From the NCBI RefSeq assembly GCF_040183065.1, contig NC_091130.1, positions 21,034,859-21,098,858 of the forward strand: DNA of 64,000 bases, read 5' to 3'. Position 1 is the first letter of the stretch, and every line of letters starts with the position of its first letter. This stretch comes from Periplaneta americana. Lineage: Eukaryota; Arthropoda; Insecta; Blattodea; Blattidae. Under the pieces are notes generated by a model. The model was given only the letters and a program-made list of their open reading frames with translations, did no database searches and was not told the origin of the DNA. Below are positions 30,490 through 42,049 of this stretch, one piece after another. Made by a program: the position numbers and the translations under genes.

Positions 30490-32168
30490 GTGACTTGCTT
30501 GCAGACTCTCATTCAGTCCTTAACAGATGGAAAAACTATTTTGGACAGCTACTAAATATACATAGGCCAAGTAGAAATGACCGGGACGAAATTCAAATAC
30601 AAACTGCTGAGCCATTTATACCGGAACCCACACTTTCTAAAGTCGAAATTGCGATAGAAAATCTGAAAAAAGTACAAGTCTCCAGGTATTGATCAAATTC
30701 CAGCAGAATTAATACAAGAGGGTGGAAGCGTATTATCTAGCGAAATTTATAAACTTGTACTTGGGAAAAGGAAAATGTACCAGAACAATGGAAGGAGTCC
30801 ATAATCGTACCTATTTTTAAGAAGGGGGACAAGACTAACTGTAGTAACTTTCGAGGAATATCACTTTTGTTGACGTCGTACAAAATTTTGTCGAATCCTT
30901 TTGAGAAGATTAATTCCATATGTATATGAAATTATTGGGGATCATCAGTGTGGTTTCAGGCGTAATAGATCGACTATTGATCAGATTTTTTGTATTCGAC
31001 AGATATTGGAGAAAAAAAATGGGAGTATAAGGGTACAGTACATCAGTTATTCATAGATTTCAAAAAGGCGTATGATTCGGTTAAGAGAGAAGTTTTATAT
31101 AATATTCTTATTGAATTTGGTATTCTCAAGAAACTAGTTCGATTAATTAAAATGTGTCTTAGTGAAACTTACAGCAGAGTCCGTATAGGCCAGTTTATAT
31201 CTGATGCTCTTCCAATTCACTGCGGGCTAAAGCAAGGAGATGCACTATCACCTTAACTTTTTAACTTCGCTCTAGAATATGCCATTAGGAAAGTTCAGGA
31301 TAACACAGAGGGTTTGGAATTGAACAGGTTACATCAGCTTCTTGTCTATGCAGATGACGTGAATATGTTAGAAGAAAATCCAGAAACGATTAGGGAAAAC
31401 ACGGAAATTCTACTTGAAGCAAGTAAAGAGATAGGGTTGGAAGTAAATCCCGAAAAGACTAAGTATATGATTATGTCTCGTGACCAGAATATTGTACGAA
31501 ATGGAACTATAAAAGTTGGAGATTTATCCTTCGAAGAGGTGGAAAAATTCAAATATCTTGGAGCAACAGTAACAAATGTAAATGACACTCGGGAGGAAAT
31601 TAAACGCAGAATAAATATGGGAAATGCGTGTTATTATTCGGTTGAGAAGCTTTTGTCATCTAGTCTGCTGTCAAAAAATCTTAAAGTTAGAATTTATAAA
31701 ACAGTTATATTACCGGTTATTCTGTATGGCTGTGAAACTTGGACTCTCACTTTGAGAGATGAACAGAGATTGAGGATTTTTGAGAATAAGGTTCTTAGGA
31801 AAATATTTGGGGCCAAGAGAGATGAAGTTACAGGAGAATGGAGAAAGTTACACAACGCAGAACTGCGCGCATTGTATCCTTCACCTGACATATTTAGGAA
31901 CATTAAATCCAGACGTTTGAGATGGGCTGTGCATATAGCACGTATGGGCGAATCCAGAAATGCATATAGAGTGTTAGTTGGGAGGCCAGAGGGAAAAAGA
32001 CCTTTGGAATGGCCGAGACGTAGATGGGTAGATAATATTAAAATAGATTTGAGGGAGGTGGGATATGATGGTAGGGACTGGATTAATCTTACTCAGGATA
32101 GGGACCAATGGCGGGCTTATGCAAGGGCGGCAATGAACCTCCGGGTTCCTTAAAAGCCAGTAAGTAAG
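30490..32168 (+). mobile_element. RTE-type LINE copy D, with TSD
   Basis: A perfect 12-bp duplication TAATATAATATG (30478-30489 and 32169-32180) flanks a 1.68-kb 5'-truncated copy ending in CCAGTAAGTAAG. It contains the whole reverse-transcriptase core and C-terminus but lacks the endonuclease. Confidence 0.92.
30495..32153 (+). pseudogene. RTE reverse transcriptase, disrupted
   Basis: The N-terminal part (30495-30692) has SVLNRWKNYFGQLLNIHRP. A frameshifted stretch covers the fingers (for example [13 protein letters not shown] sequence near 30955). From 30990 to 32153 one frame contains the motif-A segment [11 protein letters not shown], motif [12 protein letters not shown], an ochre stop at 31254 where the sister copy has Leu, then an intact motif [10 protein letters not shown]. 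The C-terminus has [21 protein letters not shown] and GRPEGKRPL. It makes cDNA at a nicked target in active relatives. Both catalytic Asp motifs survive, but the frameshift and stop prevent a full product. Confidence 0.88.
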
Positions 32169-32573
32169 TAATATAATATGAAACATAACTGGCCGTATAT
32201 TATTTCGATTGTAACAATGACAGCTTACATGAAAGGCTGTGGAATACAATTTGAACTGCAGTTTAACTATTTTCGTGTAGTAGCTATTCCGATTAATGTT
32301 GTAAAATAAAAATAATATTAAATAATAACGTGAACATGTTATAAAAGTCTTATTTGCATGTTTTTAAAAAAGCTATTCTCAGGAAAATAGCTTTCCACCT
32401 CGCCATGTTTGCTAAAGTCCTCGGAAAACGATATAATTTTGTATCGGCATTTCTTTTGCGGCCCAGCGTACCTTCGCGGTAAATTGTATTAACTGAAAAT
32501 ATTCAAAATAGCTAACGGGTACATCATTATCTTCAAACACTTCATAAATATCTCATCAGATTTTATCTTCAAA
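32169..32573. other. AT-rich spacer after the RTE copy
   Basis: Nothing recognised apart from the target duplication at its left edge. Confidence 0.4.
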
Positions 32574-33010
32574 TACAAGGTGGAGCAAAATGTATGGTAT
32601 AAAAAGAACAAAGAATTATAGAAGAATGTTTGTGTACCTAGAAATGCAGTTTATTTGTAAACAATGTACACATTTTGCCATTTACTTTAATGCCAACAGA
32701 TGCTTATTTTTTTACAATTACATCCGGTAAATGCCCTCCTTCATTCACTTCACAAGTGCGCAGTCGACTCAGGAAACTATCCATCACACGTGCCAGCATG
32801 TCGCGCGGAATGACTGTAATTCCGCAATTGTCTCCTTGCGAGTGGAATAGATCTTCTCCTTGACATAGTCCCAAAAAAAGAAATCTGGAACTGATAAGTA
32901 CGGAGATCTGGAGGGTCAGTGAATGTCATCAAAGCGAAAAATAAATCTGCCCGGGAAAAGCTGTCGCATTTTGTTCAAGCTGATATTGGGTGTGTGTCAA
33001 GATGTCCTAT
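32574..33010 (-). pseudogene. IS630-like transposase C-terminal fragment
   Basis: The minus strand reads FFFWDYVKEKIYSTRKETIA in one frame and, after a shift, IPRDMLARVMDSFLSRLRTC then NEGGHLPDVIVKK to a stop at 32704. W-x-[YF]-[VL]-K-[ED]-x-[VI]-Y and IPxDML-RV are hallmarks of the C-terminus of DUF4817-containing insect transposases (DDE_3). A possible left end CAAGGTGGAGCAAAA lies at 32577; no right end is visible. Confidence 0.7.
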
Positions 33011-33706
33011 ACTTCTTAATTCAGGTACCAGGAATGTGTTGAGCATTTGAAGATATCTTTCGATATCCGACCCCGGAACAAATTTTCCTTGAAATTATTC
33101 AAACCTGCTTTACAGGGAGCTACTACGTGAAAGCCAGATTTGCATAATAACAATTAGCAACCTTACAGCCCAAGTGAATATTTTGACTTAGAAATGTCAC
33201 AGTTGTTTTGGAACTGGAAAATGAAGGACATCAACTCATCTGTAACATCCGTGACACGGAAGAAACAGCTATAAAATATTTACCGATTATGTTTTTGTGA
33301 ACTAATTGAGTGCCATGAGATTTGTAAGTATAGCTTTCACAAGAAAACTATAAGAATGAATCTTTTTTTTTTTTCTTTTTTTTTTTTTTTTGCTTGAGGT
33401 AGAGACTTGAGTTTTGCACTTTTTGTTAATAAGGTGTGAAGTGAGTTCACAAATCTTGTAACATCCGTGACGGAACCTTTTTTTTATTTTCTGCAATAAT
33501 AATACATTTTATTCAATAACTTTTTTTCAGTAAAATGATACTGATCTTCTAAATTGATTCTAATAAGTAGAACTCCGTATCAGCCACTCTATTAACCGAC
33601 TGGCGGATTATCCGACTATCCTTCTCTCGGATTTTTTTTGTTACAAAAATATATGAAGTACTGTACATTATATTAGCACGTTATTTTTTCTAGAGAGGGT
33701 TATTAC
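33011..33706. other. spacer with poly-T tract
   Basis: Interrupted T run at about 33362-33393. No gene seen. Confidence 0.45.
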
Positions 33707-35011
33707 TAGGGACCGGATTTTTTTATATAATTACATATTATATTCCTTTCAACCTAACCGTATATAAATAACAAATCTTTGCTAATCTTGTAATTACCAT
33801 TAATATAATCAAATTTGATACTACATATTTTTACATATTTATCCCATATTACATATTATGGCTTGGTATTACATAAATCTACATATTTAGGGAGTTTATT
33901 CATTTTTACTTCTCTAAAAGGAAAAAAAAAAACTTCTGCTGGGGAAGTTTACAATTTGAAATACACAGATTTAAAAAGCCTTTTTACCTACCCAAGAAAA
34001 TATATATTTCGGGACGAAACATAACGTCCTTAGTTCCAGAAAGTAGTAGAGGCACTCACCCCACACCGCCCACTGTAAATATGAGTGAACAAAAGGCAAT
34101 CTTCTCACAACTACCTTGTAATGTAAAAATCACTCAGAAAGTAGCGTTATCTTCATGCGGTGGAGTGGACGAGGCGACATGATTTGTCTCGAACTATTAT
34201 TGTTCTGCACACGTCTTAACAAGCCGTTCCAATGCAATTTGCAATCTTACTCACCCTCTTCCTAATCCTTCCATGGAAAACCCGTGTCAAGTCTGGCATG
34301 AGCCGTAATAAAGTAGCCGACATTTAAAAAGTAGCTGGAGTAAAGGAACAAACTGGAAAGATGTTGAAAGATTAAAATAAATAGCTTTTCAGGTTATTGC
34401 TTGACATCTTATACGGAAATGGGATTTTCTGAGCAATTAGAAAGTATGGTTCTCAGCTGGAATAATCCTACTCTTCAGAATGAAACAGGAATGTCACTTT
34501 TCAAACAACAGTTTGTAAATGCCTATAGTTTGAGGTTTTAGTAGCTACTTTGTTTCTTACAGGGAGCAGCTAAAATGCGTGTGTCCCACATCTCTTATTT
34601 TCTCCTAATCCAGTAAAGCGAAACAGTGCTTGCAGTTCTGTTGTGTCATTCATTTCACTCAGTTCTCTAGTTTTAGTACTTACAGTATAAAGTGCAAGTG
34701 AGTTTATCTACTGCTTTTGACTAACTAAAATGACCCCTGTATCTTCAACCCTAATGACAAAAATAAGATCATGGATTGCGATGGACGAAGCTTTCACTAC
34801 AGATGGAAAAATAGTAATGTATCAAGTGTGCGGTAAAAAAAGTCGGGTGCTCTATGAAATCACAACTGGAGAGTCTTATCTATCCTATACCTGCCACATA
34901 TTGATATTACATATTTTCATGATTTTACATATTTTGGTACATATTTAGTTTATTTTTCTTACATAAATATGTACATATTTCACACGATATTACATAAAAA
35001 TCTAGTCCTTA
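33707..35011 (+). mobile_element. hAT element of the TAGGG-end group, copy 1
   Basis: An exact 8-bp duplication GTTATTAC (33699-33706 and 35012-35019) flanks ends TAGGGACCGGATTTTT and, reverse-complemented, TAAGGACTAGATTTTTATG. The interior is dominated by TTACATATT repeats and carries a zinc-finger-like N-terminal fragment at 34730-34870. Related elements are at 36437-37217 and 43413-44387. Confidence 0.85.
34730..34870 (+). pseudogene. hAT N-terminal (CGBP1-like BED finger) fragment
   Basis: Reads MTPVSSTLMTKIRSWIAMDE and AFTTDGKIVMYQVCGKKSRV. The F-x-TDGK-[IV]-x-Y-x-[VL]-C pattern is the start of the zinc-finger region of CGG-binding-protein-like hAT proteins. The second Cys and the His pair are missing and the frame runs out by 34948. 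Orientation agrees with the element. Confidence 0.6.
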
Positions 35012-35019
35012 GTTATTAC

Positions 35020-35350
35020 AAGATGTTAAGCCGTACACAGTACGTTCTACTGTTTGAGTTGTCTTACTATGTAACTTCTATATTAAATGTCTTCCACAGG
35101 TTTCGAAAGAAATTGTGTTGTGCTAACGGCTAAGTATAAAAAAATACAAATAATTGAGTGGTTTAGAGAACGAGAAACTGTGGTTCATCTCAGAATATAA
35201 GTCTGGCATCACAACTGTGTGCAATTTAATAAAAATCGAGGCTAAAGTGTATAAAGTATGTAAATTGACAACTTGAGACATCCACTATTCATATCTTCCC
35301 ACAGAAGTCAATTACAAAGAGTTTTCTTGCCCCTTAAAAACCCGTCATTA
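35020..35350. other. spacer, nothing recognised
   Basis: No frame or repeat identified. Confidence 0.4.
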
Positions 35351-35416
35351 ACAATCAGAGTTAGGGGACAGTTGGGTAGTATCGGACATCGGGTAATATC
35401 GGACAGTGCGTTTCTT

Positions 35417-35666
35417 CTTTTTTTATTGGGTTATTTTACGACGCTTTATCAATATCTACGTTATTTAGCGTCTGAATGAAATGAAGGTGATAATGCCAGT
35501 GAAATGAGTCCGGGGTCCAGCACCGAAAGTTACCCAGCATTTGCTCGTATTGGGTTGAGGGAAAACCCCGTAAAAACCTCAACCAGGTAACTTGCCCCGA
35601 CCGGGATTCGAACCCGGGTCACCTGGTTTCGCGGCCAGACGCTTCTGACCGTTACTCCACAGGTGT
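35417..35666 (-). mobile_element. tRNA-derived SINE, family 2, copy 1
   Basis: A perfect 16-bp duplication GGACAGTGCGTTTCTT (35401-35416 and 35667-35682). On the minus strand the head has GGTGACCCGGGTTCGAATCC, an exact B box, and a degenerate A box in AGTAACGGTCAGAAGCG. The body contains TTACGACGCT and CTGGACCCCGGACTCATTTC. The same family is at 52245-52505. Confidence 0.92.
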
Positions 35667-35731
35667 GGACAGTGCGTTTCTTTCATTTACCACCATATGG
35701 TAGTATCTGAATGACATGGTTACGTTTCTGT

Positions 35732-35890
35732 ATCCAGAAACGTAACCATGTCATTCAGGTACTATCCAGAAACGTAACCATGTCATTCAGGTACTATCCA
35801 GAAACGTAACCATGTCATTCAGGTACTATCCAGAAACGTAACCATGTCATTCAGGTACTATCCAGAAACGTAACCATGCCATTCAGATAC
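35732..35890. repeat. 32-bp tandem repeat, about five units
   Basis: CCAGAAACGTAACCATGTCA followed by TTCAGGTACTAT recurs at exact 32-bp spacing. The unit is the inner part of the MITE arm. Confidence 0.95.
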
Positions 35891-35967
35891 TACCATATGA
35901 TAGTAGATGAGAGAAACGCACTGTCCGATATTACCCGATGTCCGATACTACCCAACTCTCCCCTAAA

Positions 35968-36389
35968 TCAGTGAATTTTTGGTACAGTACCTAGCATGTT
36001 GAATAGGCCTAACAAGGCCATAGTGAAAATTACGAAATTATAAGCATTATTCACTAAATTTACGAAAATGTTTGATGGTACGGATTATCTGACTTTTTCG
36101 ATTAACCGTTCAGTCCACCCCGTTCATGATTTTCAGGTTTATATATGAATAATTTTTTTTATATTCCCTTTATCAATAATTTGGTTTACTTCTTGTTTAG
36201 CTGAGACTAACCGTACTCCCTTTGATTTTGCTGAAGGTGAATCGGAGTTAGTTTCGGGTTTTAATGTTGAATATAGATGGATAATAGAGATTCTACTGTA
36301 AAAGTTGACGAAAATCATTTCATTTTCAATATAAAAATGTTTGAAAATAGTTAAAATGTAACATTCGTGACAACTGGAATGGCTCGCTC
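35968..36389. other. spacer, nothing recognised
   Basis: No supported feature. Confidence 0.4.

Positions 36390-36436
<47 letters not shown>
36390..36436. repeat. (GAT)n microsatellite
   Basis: About 15 GAT units; the insertion site of the following hAT element. Confidence 0.95.
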
Positions 36437-36437
<1 letters not shown>

Positions 36438-37217
36438 AGGGCTAGGATTTTGATGACCTACAAAATCATGAAAAAATGTCCTAAAACAATGCATTTATGA
36501 CCTAAAAATCTTTCAAAAATGCCCTTGAAAATGCCCTAAAATTGATCTTACATAATTGGCTTAGTAGAAAAAGAGGTTTTGTACTACTTAATATTTAGAC
36601 TAGTAATTGAATTAAATTTTACATAATTTTTTCTAAGTAGTACACTTTAATTAATTATTTTACCTGATATAGTTTCCACGTATGATCGTTCATCTCTGTG
36701 TCGGCGTGTGGACGTGAGGTCAGCAGTCAGCTAGTCGGTCTTGACCCTTCATGGGCTGTAGCACCACGAATTTAGTTTACGTTTAGTTTCCATGTAGTGT
36801 ACCACAAGGCCACTCTTATCTGGAATTAGCAGGTATAGAGGAGTTGTTGGACTGATACATTACATGGCGTGTACTACGTTAAAATGGGAATATTTGTGTA
36901 GAAAAAATATTAAAATACTATACAAAATAATGGGTATTAATGGACAAAACATGTAAAGAAAATATTAAAGGAAATAAACATTATTTTACATTAATAATGG
37001 GGATTTATGGCCAAAATTAAATGAAAATGCATAAAATATGTCCGAATAAAACAAAAAACGGTCTTATGAGTTGATACAGGCAAAAATGCAAAAAAAAAAT
37101 GTCTTAATAAATATGTCTTAAAACACTCAGTTTATCACATAACATATAAATACTAAAGCAGCTATGTTTCTGGTTTACTAGAAAAAAAGATGCAATTTCA
37201 TCAAAATCCTAGCCCTA
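36437..37217. mobile_element. hAT element of the TAGGG-end group, copy 2
   Basis: Inverted ends TAGGGCTAGGATTTTGATGA, perfect over 20 bp. The 8-bp duplication is ATGATGAT (36429-36436 and 37218-37225), drawn from the (GAT)n array. The interior has repeated ATGCCCT and ATGACCTAAAA phrases but no transposase. Confidence 0.85.
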
Positions 37218-37232
37218 ATGATGATGATAATG

Positions 37233-37288
<56 letters not shown>
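37233..37288. repeat. (AAT)n microsatellite
   Basis: About 18 AAT units following the hAT element and a few GAT units. Confidence 0.93.
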
Positions 37289-37290
<2 letters not shown>

Positions 37291-37679
37291 ACAATAACGA
37301 TGGAAAAATATAGACACATTGATAATCATGATGATAATAATGATGATGAAGTGTCGTCGGTGAACAAAGGCTTGGTACCGGTGCCTGTCGAACGTCGCTC
37401 GTTGGGAACAGTAGCGCAATATTCTCCCGTGCGGAACAATGGCTGCCACAACAGACAGACATACCTCTACTCTGATTTATATTTATCCGTATAAAGCTTT
37501 TTGACTGTTACGAGGGGCAATATTAGTTTATTAAGACCGTCACACAACTAGCAATAAGATCAGCTCCTTACCTCCGCTGGCGAACTCCGAAAAGGTTTAA
37601 CGCAAACAATGCTAGATTGCACGATCACATCAGGGACAAGGCAAAAATCTACATTTGTTGTTTCAAATTAAATTTGAAC

Positions 37680-37785
37680 AGTTCAAACCCTCTGTAATAA
37701 CATGTTCCATCGCAAGTTGAAGACTGTCCTCAATCCACTGACTTCTATCAGAGGATCTTACGTAATGTTTACACATTCCCTGCAA
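37680..37785 (-). pseudogene. pipsqueak/CENP-B-like helix-turn-helix fragment
   Basis: The minus strand reads MCKHYVRSSDRSQWIEDSLQ then LAMEHVITEGLN. The YVRK-[TS]-x-R-x-SW-x-E-x-[AML]-x-A pattern opens the psq-type domain of insect pogo-like proteins. A TTTTATTGCAG acceptor-like sequence directly precedes GGAATGTGT, so an exon-like arrangement is possible. The frame ends soon after the first helix. Low to moderate certainty. Confidence 0.35.
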
Positions 37786-38448
37786 TAAAACAAAAACTAA
37801 AACACTTACAAGTTGCCATCTTACCTCGAAAAAGTGATCATCTTCCCTAAGTATCGGGGTAAGATGCCTAGTGATGTGACGCAACCTAAGATGGCGGAAC
37901 AAGGTTGTTGTTTGTTAACAATACAAACTTTAGAACCTTTACTTCAATATCCATTACAAGGGTTTGACAGTTATTACGAATTCAAGGATGCATTAAAATT
38001 TTAATATACCTTTCAGAGTGCTGCATTGAAGTTAAATCGCTCGCTTGAATTCGGTCGAATGTCGCACCCTCGAGTGAGATACTATCGGTCGTGATACGCT
38101 CGTAATAAATAGAAGCACAGTACAAGGAGGTCATCTCACCGACATGTCTTATCTTGTATGGAAGGCGACAGATAAGATACACACATGTTTTGCTCACACG
38201 GTAAAAATAAGGCTTTATTTTATGCGTTTATGACAAATGTTTAATGGAACGTACAAAAACAGGAACATGAAGTTATAAATATAATAGTATGAAAAACTTC
38301 GAAATACAGTTATTATTGCTAATTAATAATTATTCAATATTTGATTTACCACATATATAATATGATAGGTCCATACATAGTGTTCCGCCTATATACTGCG
38401 ACAATGTAGAAACGTTTTGCAAAATATTATTGACACAGCAGTAGATTA

Positions 38449-38502
<54 letters not shown>
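38449..38502. repeat. (ATT)n microsatellite
   Basis: About 18 ATT units. Confidence 0.95.
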
Positions 38503-38504
<2 letters not shown>

Positions 38505-39150
38505 TAGAAAACTTGATACGGTTTTTGCATTATCGTGATTGTGTTCTCCGTTTATAATGATTACATTTACATCCAATAACATCTATCAGATGTGGCAAAA
38601 ACAAAATCACTCCTGTGTGGGAGGAAAAAAAAAACATTTACCTACAACATTTATATTACATTTTAAAGCAAGTTTTGTAGTTGTACTATGGAGAGGTTAG
38701 TTAAACACTGCAAAATTTTGAAATGATAAACATCTATGATGTTACTACACAGTTAATCTCTGTAACAAGAACGAATGTCTAACGCTCGGTTTATACCGTT
38801 CGAGGATTTATCGCTCGCGACAATTTTACCCATCATGCATGTGCGCTACCTGTCGGATTATGCTATGAACTACTTGGCGCTCGAGCGAAAACGTCCGATG
38901 CAGACCTATGATACCTTTGCAATTATTTTAGGCCTATAGCAGAAAAATGAGCCGTTTTCTTGCTTTTCTTCTTCTCACAACAAGAACACGTGGCAAAATG
39001 AGTTAGCTTCCACTCTACAGACATTCAACTGTCTCAGTGATCAAGTGATTTTGAAGACATGAGCGTGGCGTCCTCTCTTGGAAGAATGTGAAATTACAAA
39101 GAAATAAGCATCTTCCCCCGATGATCATCCTCCCCCCCCCCGATTCACTC

Positions 39151-39197
<47 letters not shown>
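39151..39197. repeat. (AAT)n microsatellite
   Basis: About 15 units with one interruption, preceded by a C10 run. Confidence 0.93.
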
Positions 39198-39925
39198 GCA
39201 ATAATAATATAATTGACAAACTAATAAAATTTTAGCTACAATTTATTATGAAATTCATGAAGCTCATGGGCGAGTAACAATATGTTGGGATCGAACTCAA
39301 GCCCCAGTATATTCTGACCGCGATTATGCATAGTTTATTCGCTCCCTCTCTCCAGGAAAATCTCAACTAAGCCCTTACCACCTCCTCTCAAATCCCTTCC
39401 TATTCATCCACTTGTAATACGTCGCCGACGCTTCAATAACATCACTATCAGAAAGCGTTGTTAAATAATCCTCAGAATATTCAACAAGCACAGAGCTGCG
39501 AGCCGATCGGCCATGTCGAATAAAGTGACATCCCGGCCCGTGCCTTACAGAGGGCTTTTGTAAGGTCAAAATTAGCCTATTACTTTTGTGGTGCGGGATT
39601 CGAAACGATGGCCTATTAATTGACGAGATGTGATTGTTCGGAATCCTATCTCTTAATAACAGCTACAAGGTTCTGCTCTTATGTAAATACAGTTCGTAAA
39701 ATGGCGGGTAATGGGCCGTGCCAATAATAGAGGCAAATACACGCCACAAAGAGTGTCATATTCTACGATATCAATTGATGTGTTGTTAAAATTTTACCTC
39801 CAATTGGTGCCATTATAGTATTCATTTAGTATCATTACAAGAAATATCCAGTTTAATAAATTTCTCTCTATAAAATTTTAATCGGCAAGTGTTTTTGAGC
39901 TACAGATACTTCACAAGTAGGGCTA

Positions 39926-39935
39926 GTGTGTGTGT

Positions 39936-39982
<47 letters not shown>
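39926..39982. repeat. (TG)n microsatellite
   Basis: About 27 TG dinucleotides with one CTGTT interruption. Confidence 0.95.
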
Positions 39983-39984
<2 letters not shown>

Positions 39985-39986
39985 TA

Positions 39987-40041
39987 TACAGGGTGGAAGT
40001 GAAATAACCTTGCAGTTTGAAAGGGACGACAGGATACACTT
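39987..40041. mobile_element. possible end of a CAGGGTGG DNA element, cut by RTE copy E
   Basis: TATACAGGGTGGAAGTGAAA has the CAGGG start used by the other TA-target elements here. No matching inverted end was found. Confidence 0.3.
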
Positions 40042-40782
40042 GCTTACTTACTTACTTACTTACTCACTCACTTACTTACTTACTCACTTACTGGCTTTTA
40101 AGGAATCCGCAGGTTCATTGCCGCCCTCACATAAGCCCGCCATTGGTCCCTATCCTGAGCCTCCCTAAAAGTCTTTTTCCCTCCAGCCTCCCAACTAACA
40201 CTCTATATGCATTTCTGGATTCGCCCATACGTGCTACATGCCCTGCTCATCTCAAACGTCTGGATTTAATGTTCCTAATTATGTCAGGTGAAGAATACAA
40301 TGCGTGCAGTTCTGTGTTGTGTAACTTTCTCCATTCTCCTGTAACTTCATCCCTCTTAGCCCCAAATATTTTCCTAAGCATCTTATTCTCAAACACACTT
40401 AACCTATCTTCCTCTCTCAAAGTGAGAGTCCAAGTTTCACAACCATAAAGAACAACCGGTAATATAACTGTTTTATAAAGTCTAACTTTCAGATTTTTGG
40501 ACAGCAGACTGGATGATAAAAGGTTCTCAACCTAATAATAACAGGCATTTCCCATATTTATTCTGTATTTAATTTCCTCCAGAGTATCATTTATATTTGT
40601 TACTGTTGCTCTAAGATATTTGAACTTCTCTACCTCTTCGAAAGATAAATCTCCAATTTTTATATTTCCATTTCGTACAATATTCTCGTCACGAGACATA
40701 ATTATATACTTTGCCTTTTTGGGATTTACTTCCAAACCTATCTCTTTACTTGCTTCAAGGAAAATTCCCGTGTTTTCCGATT
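40042..40782 (-). mobile_element. RTE-type LINE copy E, with internal deletion
   Basis: Unusually long (TTAC/TCAC)n tail at 40042-40092, then the RTE 3' end. CCCTATCCTGAG is joined directly to CCTCCCTAAAAG, removing roughly 80-110 bp present in other copies. The 5' end breaks at 40782. A 10-bp imperfect duplication GGATACACTT/GGGTACACTT (40032-40041 and 40783-40792) flanks it. Frame 40532-40735 holds [20 protein letters not shown]. Confidence 0.82.
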
Positions 40783-41013
40783 GGGTACACTTACGCCTAA
40801 CTATAGAAAACTTATATTACGTTTTGTAATTAAATGCACGGTTAATTAGAAAATTAAGTTTGAAGTTTCAGCAGTCCGAATTTTCGTGTTTTTTTATAGA
40901 CTTGTTTCTGTTTACTGAAATATAATTTTGTCCTTTCATATACTTATACTAGGCATAAGAACAACGACGAAGAATCTCAAAGGAATTTTCACTTCGCAAA
41001 GTAAAACAAAATA

Positions 41014-41907
41014 CAGGGTCTTTCATAAGTAATGAGGCTATCGAAAAATTAACTATTTTGGATAATTTTTTGAAATGATGTTCATTGTTCATCCTCATGA
41101 GAAAGAACTCTTCCCTGTGCGGTACAGTAGATTTAAAAACAAACAGCCCCTCTCCTCGCCGCCAGAACCATTAAACGAAAGAATGGTTAGCGTTTTAAAC
41201 CTTTATTAAAACATATAAATGTAAAAAGAGTTTCAATTTTTGATAAATTATGATATACAATTTTCAAAATGTCTTCCATTCTGCTGAACGCACAAATATG
41301 AGCGACGTTTCAACTATTCATGGACTCTGGTGAGCATGTAAGGCGTAGCCATTTGTATCGTGTGTCCAATTCGTTGCATTAATTCAAGAATGGTGCGTGG
41401 CTTGATCGCGTAGACACGATCCTTGATGAATCCTCAGAAAAAGAAGTCCAGGGGAGTCAAATCAGGTGATCGCGGAGGCCAACGCATTGGGCCTGTGCGA
41501 CCGATCCACCTGCCTGGAAACACTTCGTCTACGAAATAAATGCTTAATTTGAGCGACACTGTTTCCAAGTTCAAACCAGGCAGCAATTTTTTTCTTCTAC
41601 AATAACGTTAAGTGGCGGCCGTGGCATTTTATCATTCCAGTCTATCACAACAATGTCTATAGGCATGGCCGTGTGCCATTATCCTTGGCGTATAGAAGGC
41701 CATGCTCCAGGTCATTTTAAATTGGCATTAAATGCACATTACACATGGATAAATAGCTTCCTCTGGCGACGTGGGGAGGGGGTGTTTATTTCCAAAACGA
41801 CTATATGGCACCAGGAAGAGTTCTTTCTCGTGTAGATGAGCATAATTTCAAAAAATTATTCAAAATAGTTGATTTTTCGATAGACTCTTTACTTATGAAA
41901 GACTCTG
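41014..41907 (-). mobile_element. IS630-type element, CAGGGTCTTTCATAAGTAA ends
   Basis: Inverted ends of about 64 bp start CAGGGTCTTTCATAAGTAAT and CAGAGTCTTTCATAAGTAAA, with TA outside (41012-41013 and 41908-41909). The minus strand carries a transposase C-terminus (41275-41485). Confidence 0.85.
41275..41485 (-). pseudogene. IS630-like transposase C-terminal fragment
   Basis: The minus strand reads PPRSPDLTPLDFFF, stop, GFIKDRVYAIKPRTILELMQ, then MATPYMLTRVHE, stop, LKRRSYLCVQQNGRHFE. PPRSPDLTPLDFFLWG is the highly conserved block around the third catalytic acidic residue of DDE_3 transposases in insects. Two in-frame stops, one replacing Trp, inactivate it. It lies between the CAGGG ends. 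Confidence 0.8.
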
Positions 41908-42049
41908 TATAAGCATGTATCCCAAGATCATACGGATCTTCTTTCATCACATATATTGCGTAATAAACTATAACAAATATGTTACACAGACAAGATGAGC
42001 ACATCTATCCAATAATTAGACAATGCAATGGAGCGAAACGGACCGAGTG

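Larger units (their letters stand above)
35351..35967. mobile_element. palindromic MITE copy 2, expanded by a SINE and 32-bp repeats
   Basis: Outer arms GGGGACAGTTGGGTAGTATC and the inverted GATACTACCCAACTCTCCCC match the 18574-18776 element. The left arm is split by a SINE (35417-35666), and the centre is expanded by a 32-bp tandem repeat (35732-35890). Confidence 0.88.
37786..39925. other. repeat-poor stretch with two microsatellites
   Basis: Apart from (ATT)n at 38449-38502 and (AAT)n at 39151-39197, no gene, TIR or LINE signature seen. GGGATTCGAA at 39596-39605 resembles an isolated SINE B box but has no A box. Confidence 0.4.

Noticed and set aside
37178..37462. Frames with poly-Ile or poly-Leu tracts at (AAT)n arrays
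   Set aside because: Microsatellite translation only; the same happens at 45.7-46.2 and 46.8-47.1 kb.
39594..39620. SINE B box at GGGATTCGAA
   Set aside because: No A box, body, tail or target duplication found around it.
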